Source: SIG435 sp045530725 (GTDB taxonomy: Bacteria; Bacillota; Clostridia; UMGS1810). Taken from it: a stretch of DNA of 64,000 nucleotides. Where the stretch lies: NCBI GenBank assembly GCA_045530725.1, contig JAZSCT010000009.1, positions 1-64,000 on the forward strand, given 5' to 3'. The position numbers and the translations under genes were made by a program. The notes beneath the pieces were generated by a model. The model made no database searches and was not told the origin of the DNA. It saw only the letters and a program-made list of their open reading frames with translations. Of the stretch, positions 17,309 through 26,832 are shown piece after piece. Position 1 is the first letter of the stretch. Every line of letters starts with the position of its first letter.

Positions 17309-18604
17309 ATGAAAACTGTGGCTTTCTGTACTCTCGGATGCAAAGTAAACCAATACGAAACCGAGGTAATGGAAGAACTTTTCAAAAAAAGCGGATACCA
17401 AATAAAAAATTTCAATGAAATATCCGATATATATGTGATAAACACCTGTTCGGTAACAAATACCGGTGACAAAAAGTCACGTCAGATGATAAACCGTGCA
17501 AGAAAGAAAAATCCTGATGGGATTATTGCTGTTGCAGGGTGCTATTCTCAGGTATCATCTGATGAAGTGAAAAAAATCCCGGGGGTAAATGTAATTATCG
17601 GAAATACTCACAAGGAAGATATTGTATCACTTGTAGAAAAGGCAAAAACTGATAATCAGAATATCCTTATAGAAGATATCGCCAAGAAAAAAGAATATAC
17701 CGAAATGGAAGTATCCACTCACAGAGAAAAAACAAGAGCGTATATAAAGATAGAGGACGGGTGCAATTCATTTTGCTCATACTGCATCATCCCTTATGCC
17801 AGAGGAAGAGTAAGGAGCAGGGATATTGAGAATATCCTTTTGGAAGTAGATAAACTCACAGATGAAGGGTTTTCTGAATTTATCCTTACAGGAATCCACA
17901 TAGCATCCTACGGACTTGACAAAGACGGAATATCCCTTATCGATGTGATAGAGGAAATCGCAAAAAAAGACAAAGTAAAAAGAATCCGTTTAGGCTCAAT
18001 CGAGCCAAGAATCCTTACAGAAGACTTCGTAAAGAGAATGGCAGATACAAATAAAGTCTGCAATCATTTCCACATATCTCTTCAGTCAGGGTGTGACGAA
18101 ACCTTAAAAAGAATGAACAGAAAGTATCTCACTAATGACTATAAAATAAGCGTGGAAAGTTTGAGAAAATATTTCACTAACCCTGCCATTGCTACGGACA
18201 TTATGGTAGGATTTCCGGGAGAAACAGAAGAAGAATTCAGGACTTCTCTTCAGTTTATGAAAGAAATAAACTTCGCAGATGCTCACGTGTTTTCTTATTC
18301 CAGAAGAAAGGGTACTGTGGCGGACAGAATGGAAAATCAGATACCCGAAAATATCAAGGATATAAGAAACAAAGAGATGTCCGATACTGTAAAGTGCCTT
18401 AAAAAATCTTATCTTGATATGCATAAAGGAAAAGAACTTCAGGTTCTTTTTGAACAGAGAACAAAGGACGGATACTTCGAAGGCACAAGTAACGAATACA
18501 TCAAAGTCCTGGTGAAAACGGACAAAGATCTTACAGGCGAATACAAAACCGTACTTTGCAAAGACAATGACGGCGAAGTAGTATTTGCAACAATAAAGGA
18601 ATGA
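17309..18604 (+). CDS. mtaB: tRNA N6-threonylcarbamoyladenosine (t6A37) methylthiotransferase
   Basis: A 431-residue radical SAM methylthiotransferase that makes ms2t6A37 in ANN-decoding tRNAs. Seen: N-terminal cluster cysteines (FCTLGCKVNQYE, INTCSVTN, AVAGCYSQ), radical SAM motif CNSFCSYC at about 150, HISLQSGCDETLKRMNRKY, and a C-terminal TRAM-like domain. The opening CTLGCKVNQYE distinguishes MtaB from MiaB, which is encoded separately at 13052-14470. Start ATG preceded by AGAAGGAATG. The ECF gene follows after 6 bp. Confidence 0.95.
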   Translation: MKTVAFCTLGCKVNQYETEVMEELFKKSGYQIKNFNEISDIYVINTCSVTNTGDKKSRQMINRARKKNPDGIIAVAGCYSQVSSDEVKKIPGVNVIIGNTHKEDIVSLVEKAKTDNQNILIEDIAKKKEYTEMEVSTHREKTRAYIKIEDGCNSFCSYCIIPYARGRVRSRDIENILLEVDKLTDEGFSEFILTGIHIASYGLDKDGISLIDVIEEIAKKDKVKRIRLGSIEPRILTEDFVKRMADTNKVCNHFHISLQSGCDETLKRMNRKYLTNDYKISVESLRKYFTNPAIATDIMVGFPGETEEEFRTSLQFMKEINFADAHVFSYSRRKGTVADRMENQIPENIKDIRNKEMSDTVKCLKKSYLDMHKGKELQVLFEQRTKDGYFEGTSNEYIKVLVKTDKDLTGEYKTVLCKDNDGEVVFATIKE

Positions 18605-18610
18605 TACATT

Positions 18611-19108
18611 ATGAAAACAAAAACACAGAAAATCGTTATGTCATCTATGATGGCTGCACTATGTTGTGTGGTGACAATGATAATAAAAGTTCCCTCCCCT
18701 ATGGAAGGATATCTTAACCTCGGTGATGCAATCGTGCTTTTGTCAGGATGGCTTATGGGACCATTGTACGGGTTTATATCCTCTGCAATCGGTTCTTCTC
18801 TTGCAGACATATTTTCAGGGTTTGCACTATATGCACCGATAACATTTATAATCAAAGGTCTTATGGCATACGTGGCATACCATATGTATAAATTACTGGC
18901 AAAGCATACAAAAGATTTCACATCAAGAATACTCAGTGGAATAGTCTCAGAGATAATTATGGTTATGGGCTATTACATATTCGAAGGATTTGTGTATGGA
19001 TTTTATCCGTCACTTATAAACATTCCTGCAAATGCCATTCAGGGCATCTTCGGTATGATTTTGGGTATAATTCTTGTAAAAGTGTTCAAAAAGAATCATA
19101 TTTTATAA
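18611..19108 (+). CDS. ECF transporter S component
   Basis: A 165-residue integral membrane protein with about five to six hydrophobic segments. The motif GYLNLGDAIVLLSGWLMGP and YAPITFIIKGLMAYVAYHM are typical of small substrate-binding S components of energy-coupling-factor vitamin transporters (the DUF1393/ECF-riboflavin-like branch). It lacks its own ATPase and transmembrane T component, so it would share the housekeeping EcfAA'T module encoded elsewhere. The substrate cannot be told from sequence; a vitamin or its precursor is likely. It follows mtaB by 6 bp. Confidence 0.82.
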   Translation: MKTKTQKIVMSSMMAALCCVVTMIIKVPSPMEGYLNLGDAIVLLSGWLMGPLYGFISSAIGSSLADIFSGFALYAPITFIIKGLMAYVAYHMYKLLAKHTKDFTSRILSGIVSEIIMVMGYYIFEGFVYGFYPSLINIPANAIQGIFGMILGIILVKVFKKNHIL

Positions 19109-19157
19109 CTTTAATTTTCACGGTTTTGTATAAGAATACCACTACAGAGGTGAATAT

Positions 19158-19928
19158 GTGGAATGTGATGTTATCAGGTTTAAAAACAGAAATTTCACGG
19201 ATCTGCACCCTATTCAACTGTGATGGCAGTAACACAAACCTGAAAAATCATACTATTACAGTTTAAAGAAGGACTACCTTATCCACTATATTGTTTCAGG
19301 CAAAGGAAAGGCAATAATCAACGGAAAGGAATATCACCTTACAAAAGATCATTACTTCATAGTGAAAAAAGGCGACAATATATCCTATGCATCTCATCAT
19401 ACGGACCCCTGGCATTACATATGGGTGTCCTTTGACGGAGATTTCGCAGAGAATTTCGCACATTTTGATACTGTGGGAAATATTTCCCCGGAAATATTTA
19501 TGAATCTTATGTCTGCTTTTGAAAAAGAAAAATACACAGAAGAATACGTGATTTCTCAAATATATCTTCTCTATATTCAACTGTCAGACTCTCACGACAT
19601 AAAAACAACTCCTGAAAAAAAGATTATATATACACAAACTATCAGAATAAACTTCAGATAAATGACATTGCGAAGGCATTTAGTATCAACAGAAAACATC
19701 TTACAAAGGTCTTTTCAGAAAAATTCGTAATACCTACAAAGAAATATATCTTATATATCAAGATGAACCATGCCGTTGCAATGCTAAAAAAAGGCGCTGC
19801 TGTGAAATATACTGCGGAACATCTGTCCTTTGACGATCCTTTCACTTTTTCAAAAGCATTTAAAAAAGAGACGGAATATTCGCCAAAAGAGATAAAAACC
19901 ATATCAAAAGAGGATGTGAAAAACTTAA
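19158..19928 (+). pseudogene. AraC-family transcriptional regulator, decayed
   Basis: Translations in two frames assemble into one AraC-type regulator. From GTG 19158 (AGAGGTGA upstream) frame 1 gives FTDLHPIQ, then two stop codons near 19218 and 19227, then the cupin part (DYLIHYIVSGKGKAIINGKEYHL, DPWHYIWVSFDG). Near 19620-19640 a frameshift moves the reading to the frame encoding QINDIAKAFSINRKHLTKVF and AEHLSFDDPFTFSKAFKKET, the two helix-turn-helix motifs. At least three lesions are present, so it is not functional. It may have controlled a neighbouring sugar locus now lost. Confidence 0.85.
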
Positions 19929-19971
19929 TGATATGCACCTCAAAAGTTAGACACTTTTGGAGTGCATATCA
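19929..19971. terminator. Long palindrome, bidirectional terminator
   Basis: An 18-bp stem with one mismatch and one G.U pair (19929-19946 with 19954-19971) around a 7-base loop, followed by TATTTTTTA on the plus strand and by AAGTTTTTC on the minus strand. It can end both the AraC remnant and the iorA-iorB-aminotransferase operon. The arm CAAAAGTTAGACAC resembles termini of IS3-family elements (memory-based, not searched). Confidence 0.7.
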
Positions 19972-19997
19972 TATTTTTTACAGTTCCCTTATTTGTA

Positions 19998-21188
19998 TTA
20001 TTCAACAATCTTTTTAAGCGCATTGCCGAGAATCTTTATTCCTTCTACGATCTTTTCATCGCTCATTGTGGAATAATTCAGTCTGAAGCATGAGCATTTT
20101 TTCTCCATATCTACCATAAATGTAGAACCTGGAACAAATACCACATTGTCCTTCACAACTTCTTTGGCAATTTCGCCTGTGTCATAGTCTCCGCACATAT
20201 CACACCATACAAAGAGTCCTCCCTTAGGTGATGTATGTTTTATACTCTTCGGGAAGTATTCTTCTATTGCATCAAGCATAGTCTGACATTTGTGTGCATA
20301 AAGTTTTCTGTTTCTTTCGATATATTCGTCAAGATTATATCTTTTCATAAATTCATACACAAGAAGTTGAGGAAGCATACTTGTGTGAACATCACTTACC
20401 TGTTTTGCAACAACCATCTTTGCAATAAGTTCCTTTGGTGCTATACAGAATCCTACACGAAGTCCCGGTGCGATAACCTTGGAGAATGAACCGCAGTATG
20501 CAACGATGCCATCAGTATCCATAGATTTGATGGTAGGGATTTTTTCGTCAGTAAAGGAAAGTTCACCATATGGATTATCCTCTATAATGAGGATATTGTT
20601 TTCCTTGCAGATTTCATATACTTCTTTTCTTTTATCAAGGCTCATTGTGTTTCCTGATGGATTCTGGAATGTAGGGATAGTGTAGAGAATCTTTGCATTT
20701 TTGTTTTCTCTGATTGCTTTTTTTAGTTCTTCCACACAAAGTCCGTCATCTTCCATAGGTACGCCTACAAGTTTTGCATTGTATGAACGGAATGCATTTG
20801 TAGCACCAATGAAGCTTGGTTCTTCTACAATAACCACATCCCCTTCATTGATAAGAACCTTTGTCACAAGTTCTATTCCCTGCTGACCGCCTGATACTAT
20901 GATAAGTTCATCATCTTCTGTGCCGATATTTTCCTTTGTTCTGAGTCTTTCTTTCACAAGGTCTCTTAATGGCACATATCCGTCTGTAACACCATACTGA
21001 AGTGAAAGAACAGGGTTGTTCTCAAGAAGTTCCTTTGCGATTTCAGAAAGTTCTTTGTTGGGGAAAAGTTCCGGTGCAGGGTTTCCGCCTGCAAGGGAGA
21101 TTACCTTGGGATCGCCTGCAAGTTTGAATATTTCTCTTATTGCAGAGCCTTTCATTTTTGACATTCTGTCAGATATTCCAAATTTCAT
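19998..21188 (-). CDS. PLP-dependent aminotransferase, class I/II (aminoadipate/aromatic type)
   Basis: About 396 residues, fold type I. Seen: SLAGGNPAPELFP near the start, QYGVTDGYVPLRDLV, IVSGGQQGIELV, EDNPYGELSF, the PLP-lysine motif YCGSFSKVIAPGLRVGF (Lys in SFSK), and the C-terminal substrate arginine in FRLNYS. This is the 2-aminoadipate/multi-substrate aminotransferase subgroup (LysN/AroAT-like). Start at 21188 rather than 21227: AAAGG precedes it and the upstream codons overlap iorB. It is the last gene of the arylpyruvate oxidoreductase operon, so it most likely interconverts aromatic 2-oxo acids and amino acids; the substrate is inferred from context. Confidence 0.88.
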   Translation of the reverse strand: MKFGISDRMSKMKGSAIREIFKLAGDPKVISLAGGNPAPELFPNKELSEIAKELLENNPVLSLQYGVTDGYVPLRDLVKERLRTKENIGTEDDELIIVSGGQQGIELVTKVLINEGDVVIVEEPSFIGATNAFRSYNAKLVGVPMEDDGLCVEELKKAIRENKNAKILYTIPTFQNPSGNTMSLDKRKEVYEICKENNILIIEDNPYGELSFTDEKIPTIKSMDTDGIVAYCGSFSKVIAPGLRVGFCIAPKELIAKMVVAKQVSDVHTSMLPQLLVYEFMKRYNLDEYIERNRKLYAHKCQTMLDAIEEYFPKSIKHTSPKGGLFVWCDMCGDYDTGEIAKEVVKDNVVFVPGSTFMVDMEKKCSCFRLNYSTMSDEKIVEGIKILGNALKKIVE

Positions 21189-21204
21189 TCTTATCAGACC
21201 TTTC

Positions 21205-21771
21205 TTACAGATTGTATCCCAAGTCAAATGCCTTAAGATTTACTTCAAGGAATTTCTCAGGAACGGTTGTTTTGATTGTTTCTATCCACTTTTCATAAGC
21301 GATATCGGTATTTTTTGCCATAACACCTATAAGTACAACATTGACTGCTTTCTGATTGCCTGCTTCCTTTGCAAGAGTCAGGGCATCAAGGTCCAGAAGA
21401 TTTATCTTTGATTTAAGTTTTTCTATGATGTTTTCAGGGTATTCCGCCGCACCTGTGATAACGGGCATAGGATTTATCACCTGATCATTTACTATCATTG
21501 TGCCGCCTTTTTTAAGATATGGAAGAGCACGGTATGCTTCAAGTGTTTCAAAAGCAAGGATGATATCCGCTTCGCCTTTGCCGATAATCGGTGAATACAC
21601 CTTGTCACCGTATTTTACATAGGTAACAACGCTCCCGCCTCTCTGGCTCATACCATGTACTTCTGAAACCTTCACATCATAGCCTTCATTTATTACTGTA
21701 TTTCCAAGAATTCTGCTGGCAAGGAGTGTACCCTGACCGCCAACACCTACTATCATAATGTTTTTTGTCAT
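21205..21771 (-). CDS. iorB: Indolepyruvate:ferredoxin oxidoreductase, beta subunit
   Basis: A 188-residue gamma-type domain of 2-oxoacid:ferredoxin oxidoreductases, with IMIVGVGGQGTLLASRIL at the N-terminus and VHGMSQRGGSVVTYVKYG and ADIILAFETLEAYRALPYL, the typical IorB signature. With IorA it catalyses arylpyruvate + CoA + oxidised ferredoxin to arylacyl-CoA + CO2 + reduced ferredoxin, reversibly, in the cytoplasm. It follows iorA after 4 bp and precedes the aminotransferase by 16 bp. Confidence 0.95.
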   Translation of the reverse strand: MTKNIMIVGVGGQGTLLASRILGNTVINEGYDVKVSEVHGMSQRGGSVVTYVKYGDKVYSPIIGKGEADIILAFETLEAYRALPYLKKGGTMIVNDQVINPMPVITGAAEYPENIIEKLKSKINLLDLDALTLAKEAGNQKAVNVVLIGVMAKNTDIAYEKWIETIKTTVPEKFLEVNLKAFDLGYNL

Positions 21772-21775
21772 AGTA

Positions 21776-23521
21776 TTAGTCCTCCTTCTTTTCTATTGCA
21801 CCGAACGGACATACATTTGTGCAAAGACCGCAACCGTTACACTGTGTCTTATCAATTTTTACAACATTGTCGCTTACAGAAATAGCAGGACAACCAAGTT
21901 TCATACACATCTTACAGTTTTTGCACTTATCCTGATTGATTTGGCACACGCCTGAATATTTCACAGATTTAAGAAGTGCACAAGGTCTCTGTGCAATGAT
22001 TACAGAAGGTGCTTCTCTTTCTGTTTCTTCTTTTACAACCTTTTCGAATGCCTTTACATCAAATGGATCACAAACTGTCACGTGCTCGATTCCTACTGCC
22101 TTACAAAGGGCAATAAGGTCAACCTGACGTGTGGCTTCTCCTCTGATGGTCTTGCCTGTAGTGGGGTTATCCTGATGACCTGTCATACCTGTAATAGAGT
22201 TATCAAGGATAATAACTGTATTGTTGCCTTTGTTATATACAATATCCACAAGACCTGTAATACCTGAATGCATAAATGTGGAATCACCGATTACAGACAC
22301 AAGTTTCTTATTGAATTCTTCTCCTCTTGCCTTCGCCATACCAAGACCTGCGCTTACTGATGCACCCATACAGATGGTAGTATCAACACTTGCAAGTGGT
22401 GCTACTGCACCGAGAGTATAGCATCCGATATCCCCTGATACTGTAAGGCCAAGTTTTTTGAGTACGTAGAATGTACCTCTGTGCGGACATCCCGGGCAAA
22501 GCACAGGCGGACGCATAGGTATTGCTTCAGAGATTTCTTCGAAGTCTGCACTTTTCTCTCCAAGGACTTTTTCTCCTATCATCTGAGGTGTGTATTCGCC
22601 AAGAAGTGTGAATACTTCTTTTCCGATTACTTCTATACCAAGTGACTTGACATATTCTTCGATGAATGGATCAAGTTCTTCTACAACATATATCTTACTG
22701 CATTTTGATGCAAATTCTCTGATTGTATCATCACATAGTGGATAAACCATACCGAGTTTTAAATAGTTTACTTTATCGCCAAGGGCTTCTTTTGAATACA
22801 TATATGAAATACCTGCTGTAATCACACCGATTTTGGAACCGTTATCCTCAATTTTGTTTATATCGGTAGTCTTCACATATTCCTTTATAGCCTTAAGTCT
22901 TTCTTCTACTACCACGTGACGTTTGATAGCGTTTGCAGGCATCATAACATTCTTCGGAACATTCTTTTCGTAGGGTTTGAGTTCTTGTTCTTCTCTGTCT
23001 GAGATTTCCACCATGCTCTGTGAGTGGGATACTCTTGTGGAAAGACGGATAAATGCAGGCGAGTCAAACTTCTCTGAAAGTTCGAATGCAACTTTTGTAT
23101 ATTCTTTACATTCAGATGAATCAGCAGGCTCAAGCATAAAAATCTTTGACGCCTTTGCATAATGACGTGAATCCTGTTCATTCTGTGAAGAATGCATTCC
23201 CGGGTCATCTGCCACACAGAACACAAGACCGCCGTTTACACCCATATAACTTACCGTAAATACAGGGTCTGCCATTACATTAAGACCAACGTGTTTCATA
23301 CAACTCATTGCTCTCGCACCGCCGACAGACGCACCTATAGCCACTTCTGCAGCCACCTTTTCGTTTGGTGCCCATTCACAATAGACTTTATCTGCATCAT
23401 ATTTTGCGATGTTTTCTGTGATTTCTGTACTTGGAGTTCCGGGGTATGATGCAACGACTTTTACACCGGCTTCATAAGCACCCTGTGCAACTGCCGCATT
23501 ACCCAGCATAAGTTTTTTCAT
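21776..23521 (-). CDS. iorA: Indolepyruvate:ferredoxin oxidoreductase, alpha subunit
   Basis: A 581-residue TPP enzyme. The N-terminal pyrimidine-binding domain shows GNAAVAQGAYEAGVKVVASYPGTPSTEI, the middle RPPVLCPGCPHRGTFY, the TPP-binding part GDIGCYTLG and GDSTFMHSGITGLVDIVYN, and the C-terminus two [4Fe-4S] motifs (CKNCKMCMKLGCP and CNGCGLCTNVCP). Typical length and order for IorA. The direction in vivo (amino-acid degradation or reductive carboxylation of aryl-CoA) cannot be read from the protein; the T-box upstream of the operon favours synthesis. Confidence 0.96.
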   Translation of the reverse strand: MKKLMLGNAAVAQGAYEAGVKVVASYPGTPSTEITENIAKYDADKVYCEWAPNEKVAAEVAIGASVGGARAMSCMKHVGLNVMADPVFTVSYMGVNGGLVFCVADDPGMHSSQNEQDSRHYAKASKIFMLEPADSSECKEYTKVAFELSEKFDSPAFIRLSTRVSHSQSMVEISDREEQELKPYEKNVPKNVMMPANAIKRHVVVEERLKAIKEYVKTTDINKIEDNGSKIGVITAGISYMYSKEALGDKVNYLKLGMVYPLCDDTIREFASKCSKIYVVEELDPFIEEYVKSLGIEVIGKEVFTLLGEYTPQMIGEKVLGEKSADFEEISEAIPMRPPVLCPGCPHRGTFYVLKKLGLTVSGDIGCYTLGAVAPLASVDTTICMGASVSAGLGMAKARGEEFNKKLVSVIGDSTFMHSGITGLVDIVYNKGNNTVIILDNSITGMTGHQDNPTTGKTIRGEATRQVDLIALCKAVGIEHVTVCDPFDVKAFEKVVKEETEREAPSVIIAQRPCALLKSVKYSGVCQINQDKCKNCKMCMKLGCPAISVSDNVVKIDKTQCNGCGLCTNVCPFGAIEKKED

Positions 23522-23532
23522 ATTATTTCCTC

Positions 23533-25170
23533 CTACTCAATTTCATTCTGTTTAGCAACAAGATTTCCGCCGCCGTAAATCTGACGAAGTTTTGGCTTCT
23601 CGATTTTTCCGGTGGGGTTTCTCGGAATATCTGCAAATATATATTTGCGGGGTCTTTTGTATCTTGGAAGATCATAACAGAAGTCTGTGATTTCTCCCTC
23701 CGTAAGGCTCTTGCCTTCCTTTACCTCAATAATTGCTGCAGACACTTCGCCAAGACGTGCATCGGCAATACCGATAACTGCAACGTCTTTTACAGAATCG
23801 TGCTTTCTGATAAAATCTTCTATCTGTACAGGATATATATTTTCACCGCCGGATATGATGACATCTTTCTTTCTATCTACAAGATAGATAAATCCGTCTT
23901 CATCTTCCATAGCCATATCCCCTGTATAAAGCCACCCGTCTGAAAGGACATCATTTGTGGCATTTTCGTCTTTGTAATAACAAATCATAACGCCGGGACC
24001 TTTGACTGCAAGTTCACCCACATCACCTTTTGTAACTTCTGTTCTGTCAGGGTTTACAATCTTTGTTTCCCAACCGAAGCCTGCCTTACCGATAGCACCT
24101 ACCTTGTGAGGGTTTTCCACGCCAAGGTGAACACAACCGGGTCCTATGGACTCTGACAAGCCGTAGTTTGTGTCATACTGATGTGAAGGGAATCTTTCGA
24201 ACCATCTTTTGATAAGACTCTTTGGCACAGGCTGAGCACCGATATGCATAAGTCTCCATTGAGAAAGTTCATAATCTTCCATCTTAAGATCTCCTCTGTC
24301 AAGGGTGTCAAGAATATCCTGAGCCCATGGAACAAGAAGCCATACTATAGTACATTTCTCTTCTGATACTGCCTTGAGAATCCACTCAGGTTTCACACCT
24401 TTTAAGATAACAGATTTTCCGCCTACAAGGAAACTTCCGAACCAATGCATCTTGGCACCGGTGTGATAAAGAGGCGGTATGCAAAGGAACACATCATCCT
24501 TTGTCTGTGAGTGATGTGCCTGTTCGGTCATTGCCGCATGCATCAGGGCTCTGTGTGAATGGATGATAGCCTTAGGAAATCCTGTTGTACCTGATGAAAA
24601 ATAAATTGCCGCTTCGTCATCGTCAGTAAGTTTGATTTCAGGTGCTTTGGTTGAGCAGTATGTAACCAGTTTGTCATAACTTTCTGCAAATGAAGGACAA
24701 TCCTCACCTACATAAAACCACGATTCTATCTTGGGGATTCTGTCACAGATTTCTTCTATTCTGCCTGTAAATTCAGGTCCGAAGATGATGGATGTTGCAT
24801 CTGCAAGATTGACACAGTATTTGATTTCATCTGCAGTATAACGGTAATTGAGAGGAACAGCAAGTGCTCCGGTCTTCAATATACCGAAGTATATGGGAAG
24901 CCATTCGAGACAGTTCATAAGAAGAATAGCCACCTTATCTCCTTTCTTGATACCTCTTGTAAGGAGAAGATTTGCAAATCTGTTTGCCTTTTTGTTGAAT
25001 TCACTCCAGGTGATTTCTCTTCTGTAGGCTTCTTTGTGAGTTGACTCAATAAGAGAATATTCTCTCCAGGTCATTCTTCCGTGAGTTTCCTTCTCAGGAT
25101 TGATTTCTACAAGACTTACATCCAATGGATAAAAGTCTGCATTTTTTTGCAAAATTTCTGTAATTGGCAT
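23533..25170 (-). CDS. AMP-forming acyl-CoA synthetase (probably aryl acid-CoA ligase)
   Basis: A 545-residue adenylate-forming ligase of the ANL superfamily. Motifs: phosphate loop SSGTTGFPKAIIHSH, YGLSESIGPG, GWLYTGDMAMEDEDGFIYLVDRKKD, GENIYPVQIED, and the catalytic lysine in PTGKIEKPKL near the C-terminus. It would activate a carboxylic acid with ATP and CoA. Placed directly before iorA (11 bp), whose product or substrate is an arylacyl-CoA, so arylacetates are the most likely substrates. It is not of the short PaaK type usually paired with IorAB. Substrate assignment is inference. Confidence 0.88.
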   Translation of the reverse strand: MPITEILQKNADFYPLDVSLVEINPEKETHGRMTWREYSLIESTHKEAYRREITWSEFNKKANRFANLLLTRGIKKGDKVAILLMNCLEWLPIYFGILKTGALAVPLNYRYTADEIKYCVNLADATSIIFGPEFTGRIEEICDRIPKIESWFYVGEDCPSFAESYDKLVTYCSTKAPEIKLTDDDEAAIYFSSGTTGFPKAIIHSHRALMHAAMTEQAHHSQTKDDVFLCIPPLYHTGAKMHWFGSFLVGGKSVILKGVKPEWILKAVSEEKCTIVWLLVPWAQDILDTLDRGDLKMEDYELSQWRLMHIGAQPVPKSLIKRWFERFPSHQYDTNYGLSESIGPGCVHLGVENPHKVGAIGKAGFGWETKIVNPDRTEVTKGDVGELAVKGPGVMICYYKDENATNDVLSDGWLYTGDMAMEDEDGFIYLVDRKKDVIISGGENIYPVQIEDFIRKHDSVKDVAVIGIADARLGEVSAAIIEVKEGKSLTEGEITDFCYDLPRYKRPRKYIFADIPRNPTGKIEKPKLRQIYGGGNLVAKQNEIE

Positions 25171-25200
25171 ATTTTTTTCTACCCTTTCAAAAACTACTCA

Positions 25201-25227
25201 AAGGCGTAAGAAAAATTCCTACACCTT
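25201..25227 (-). terminator. Intra-operon hairpin between symporter and ligase
   Basis: A 10-bp RNA stem on the minus strand with two G.U pairs (25201-25210 with 25218-25227), with TTTTT only about 10 bases after it. Weak as a terminator; it could reduce expression of the ligase-ior-aminotransferase part or be an RNA processing site. Confidence 0.45.
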
Positions 25228-25240
25228 ATGGTATTATTAT

Positions 25241-26785
25241 TTATTTACCTAATGATTCTTTTGACTGAACCATAACTTCCTTTTCGTAGCAGGAGAACAT
25301 ATCGTCAGTTAATTCTCCAGGAAGTTTCGGACTAATCCAACTTACTACAGGTACTATTATAAGTCCGCCAAGCATTGCAATCACACCACAGTTAACAGGC
25401 GACTGCAAAATAGCAGGGAAACTTGGTCTTAAAAGCATATTAAGTATCATAATTCCTGCACCGAATATGAAACTAGCCCAGACAGATGTCTTGGTTGCCT
25501 TTTTCCAGTAAAGACCGAAAAGGAACGGAGCAAGAAATGCACCTGCAAGAGCACCCCATGAAATACCCATCATATCTGCTATTGCACTAAGTTTGTCCTT
25601 ATTGATAGCAATGAAAGCAGAAATCACAATAAACACGACAATAAGTATTCTCATAATGAGTACCTGTTTTTTCTCTGTCATATCTTTTATCACGTGACCT
25701 TTAATAAAGTCAAGTGTAAGTGTTGAACTTGATGCAAGAACAAGTGATGAAAGTGTACTCATAGATGCAGAAAGCACAAGTATAATTACAACTGCTATAA
25801 GGAAATCAGGAAGACCTTCAAGCATTGTAGGGATAATTGAGTCAAATCCGCCTACGATAGATCCGTCAGGATTGAATGTAAGTCTGTCTGTGAAGAGACG
25901 TCCGAATCCGCCAAGGAAATAACATCCTCCTGCAACTATAACTGCAAAAACTGTTGAAACAACTGTTCCTTTGTTGATGTCCTTTTCACTTTTGATTGCA
26001 TAAAACTTCTGGACCATCTGAGGAAGTCCCCATGTGCCCAGAGATGTAAGAATTACAACGAAGAGAAGGTTCAGAGGATCAGGACCAAAGAACGAATTGA
26101 ATACTCCCGGAACACCGTCAGAGTGTTCGATCATTGCAAGTCCGTTAAGAGACTCAACAAATCCCCCATTCATGGAAAGTACCGATGCAATAACTGCAAC
26201 AATACCTATTATCATTATAATTCCCTGTATGAAATCGTTGATAGCAGTAGCCATATATCCACCTGCTATAACGTAGATACCTGTAAGAATTGCCATTACC
26301 ACAACACATACGGAATAGTCAATACCCGGAAATGCCATGGAGAAAAGTCTTGAAAGACCATTATAAAGTGATGCAGTATAAGGAATGAGGAACACAAACA
26401 CAAGAGCAGATGCTGCAATCTTAAGTGATGTGCTCATATATCTTTTGCCGAAGAATTCAGGCATAGTTTTTGTCTCAAGATGCTGTGACATAAGTCTTGT
26501 TCTTCTTCCAAGTACAATCCATGCAAGAAGTGAACCCAATACAGCATTGCCGATACCGATCCATGTGGATGCAATACCGAACTTCCATCCGAACTGTCCT
26601 GCATAACCTACGAAAATTACTGCTGAGAAATATGATGTGCCGTAAGCAAATGCTGTAAGCCATGGACCTACACTTCTGCCACCCAGTACAAAGCCTGACA
26701 CATCTGTGGAACTTTTCTTACAATAGAAGCCAACTCCCACCATTATTGCAAAAAATAAAACCAACATACTAATTTTTAATACCAT
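25241..26785 (-). CDS. Sodium:solute symporter (SSS family)
   Basis: A 514-residue permease with about 13 transmembrane helices. Family signs: DVSGFVLGGRSVGPWLTAFAYGTSYFSAVIFVGYAG at residues 28-63, GGYMATAINDFIQGIIMI, and SASMSTLSSLVLASSSTLTLDF, the SSS signature with the sodium-site serines. Proteins of this family carry proline, acetate, phenylacetate and others. It is the first gene behind a T-box leader and is followed by an acyl-CoA ligase and IorAB, so an aromatic acid or amino acid is the likely substrate (inference from context). Confidence 0.9.
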   Translation of the reverse strand: MVLKISMLVLFFAIMVGVGFYCKKSSTDVSGFVLGGRSVGPWLTAFAYGTSYFSAVIFVGYAGQFGWKFGIASTWIGIGNAVLGSLLAWIVLGRRTRLMSQHLETKTMPEFFGKRYMSTSLKIAASALVFVFLIPYTASLYNGLSRLFSMAFPGIDYSVCVVVMAILTGIYVIAGGYMATAINDFIQGIIMIIGIVAVIASVLSMNGGFVESLNGLAMIEHSDGVPGVFNSFFGPDPLNLLFVVILTSLGTWGLPQMVQKFYAIKSEKDINKGTVVSTVFAVIVAGGCYFLGGFGRLFTDRLTFNPDGSIVGGFDSIIPTMLEGLPDFLIAVVIILVLSASMSTLSSLVLASSSTLTLDFIKGHVIKDMTEKKQVLIMRILIVVFIVISAFIAINKDKLSAIADMMGISWGALAGAFLAPFLFGLYWKKATKTSVWASFIFGAGIMILNMLLRPSFPAILQSPVNCGVIAMLGGLIIVPVVSWISPKLPGELTDDMFSCYEKEVMVQSKESLGK

Positions 26786-26832
26786 TTAAACCACCCTTTC
26801 TTCTGTAGAATAATAATGAGTCCTTAAAGGGT

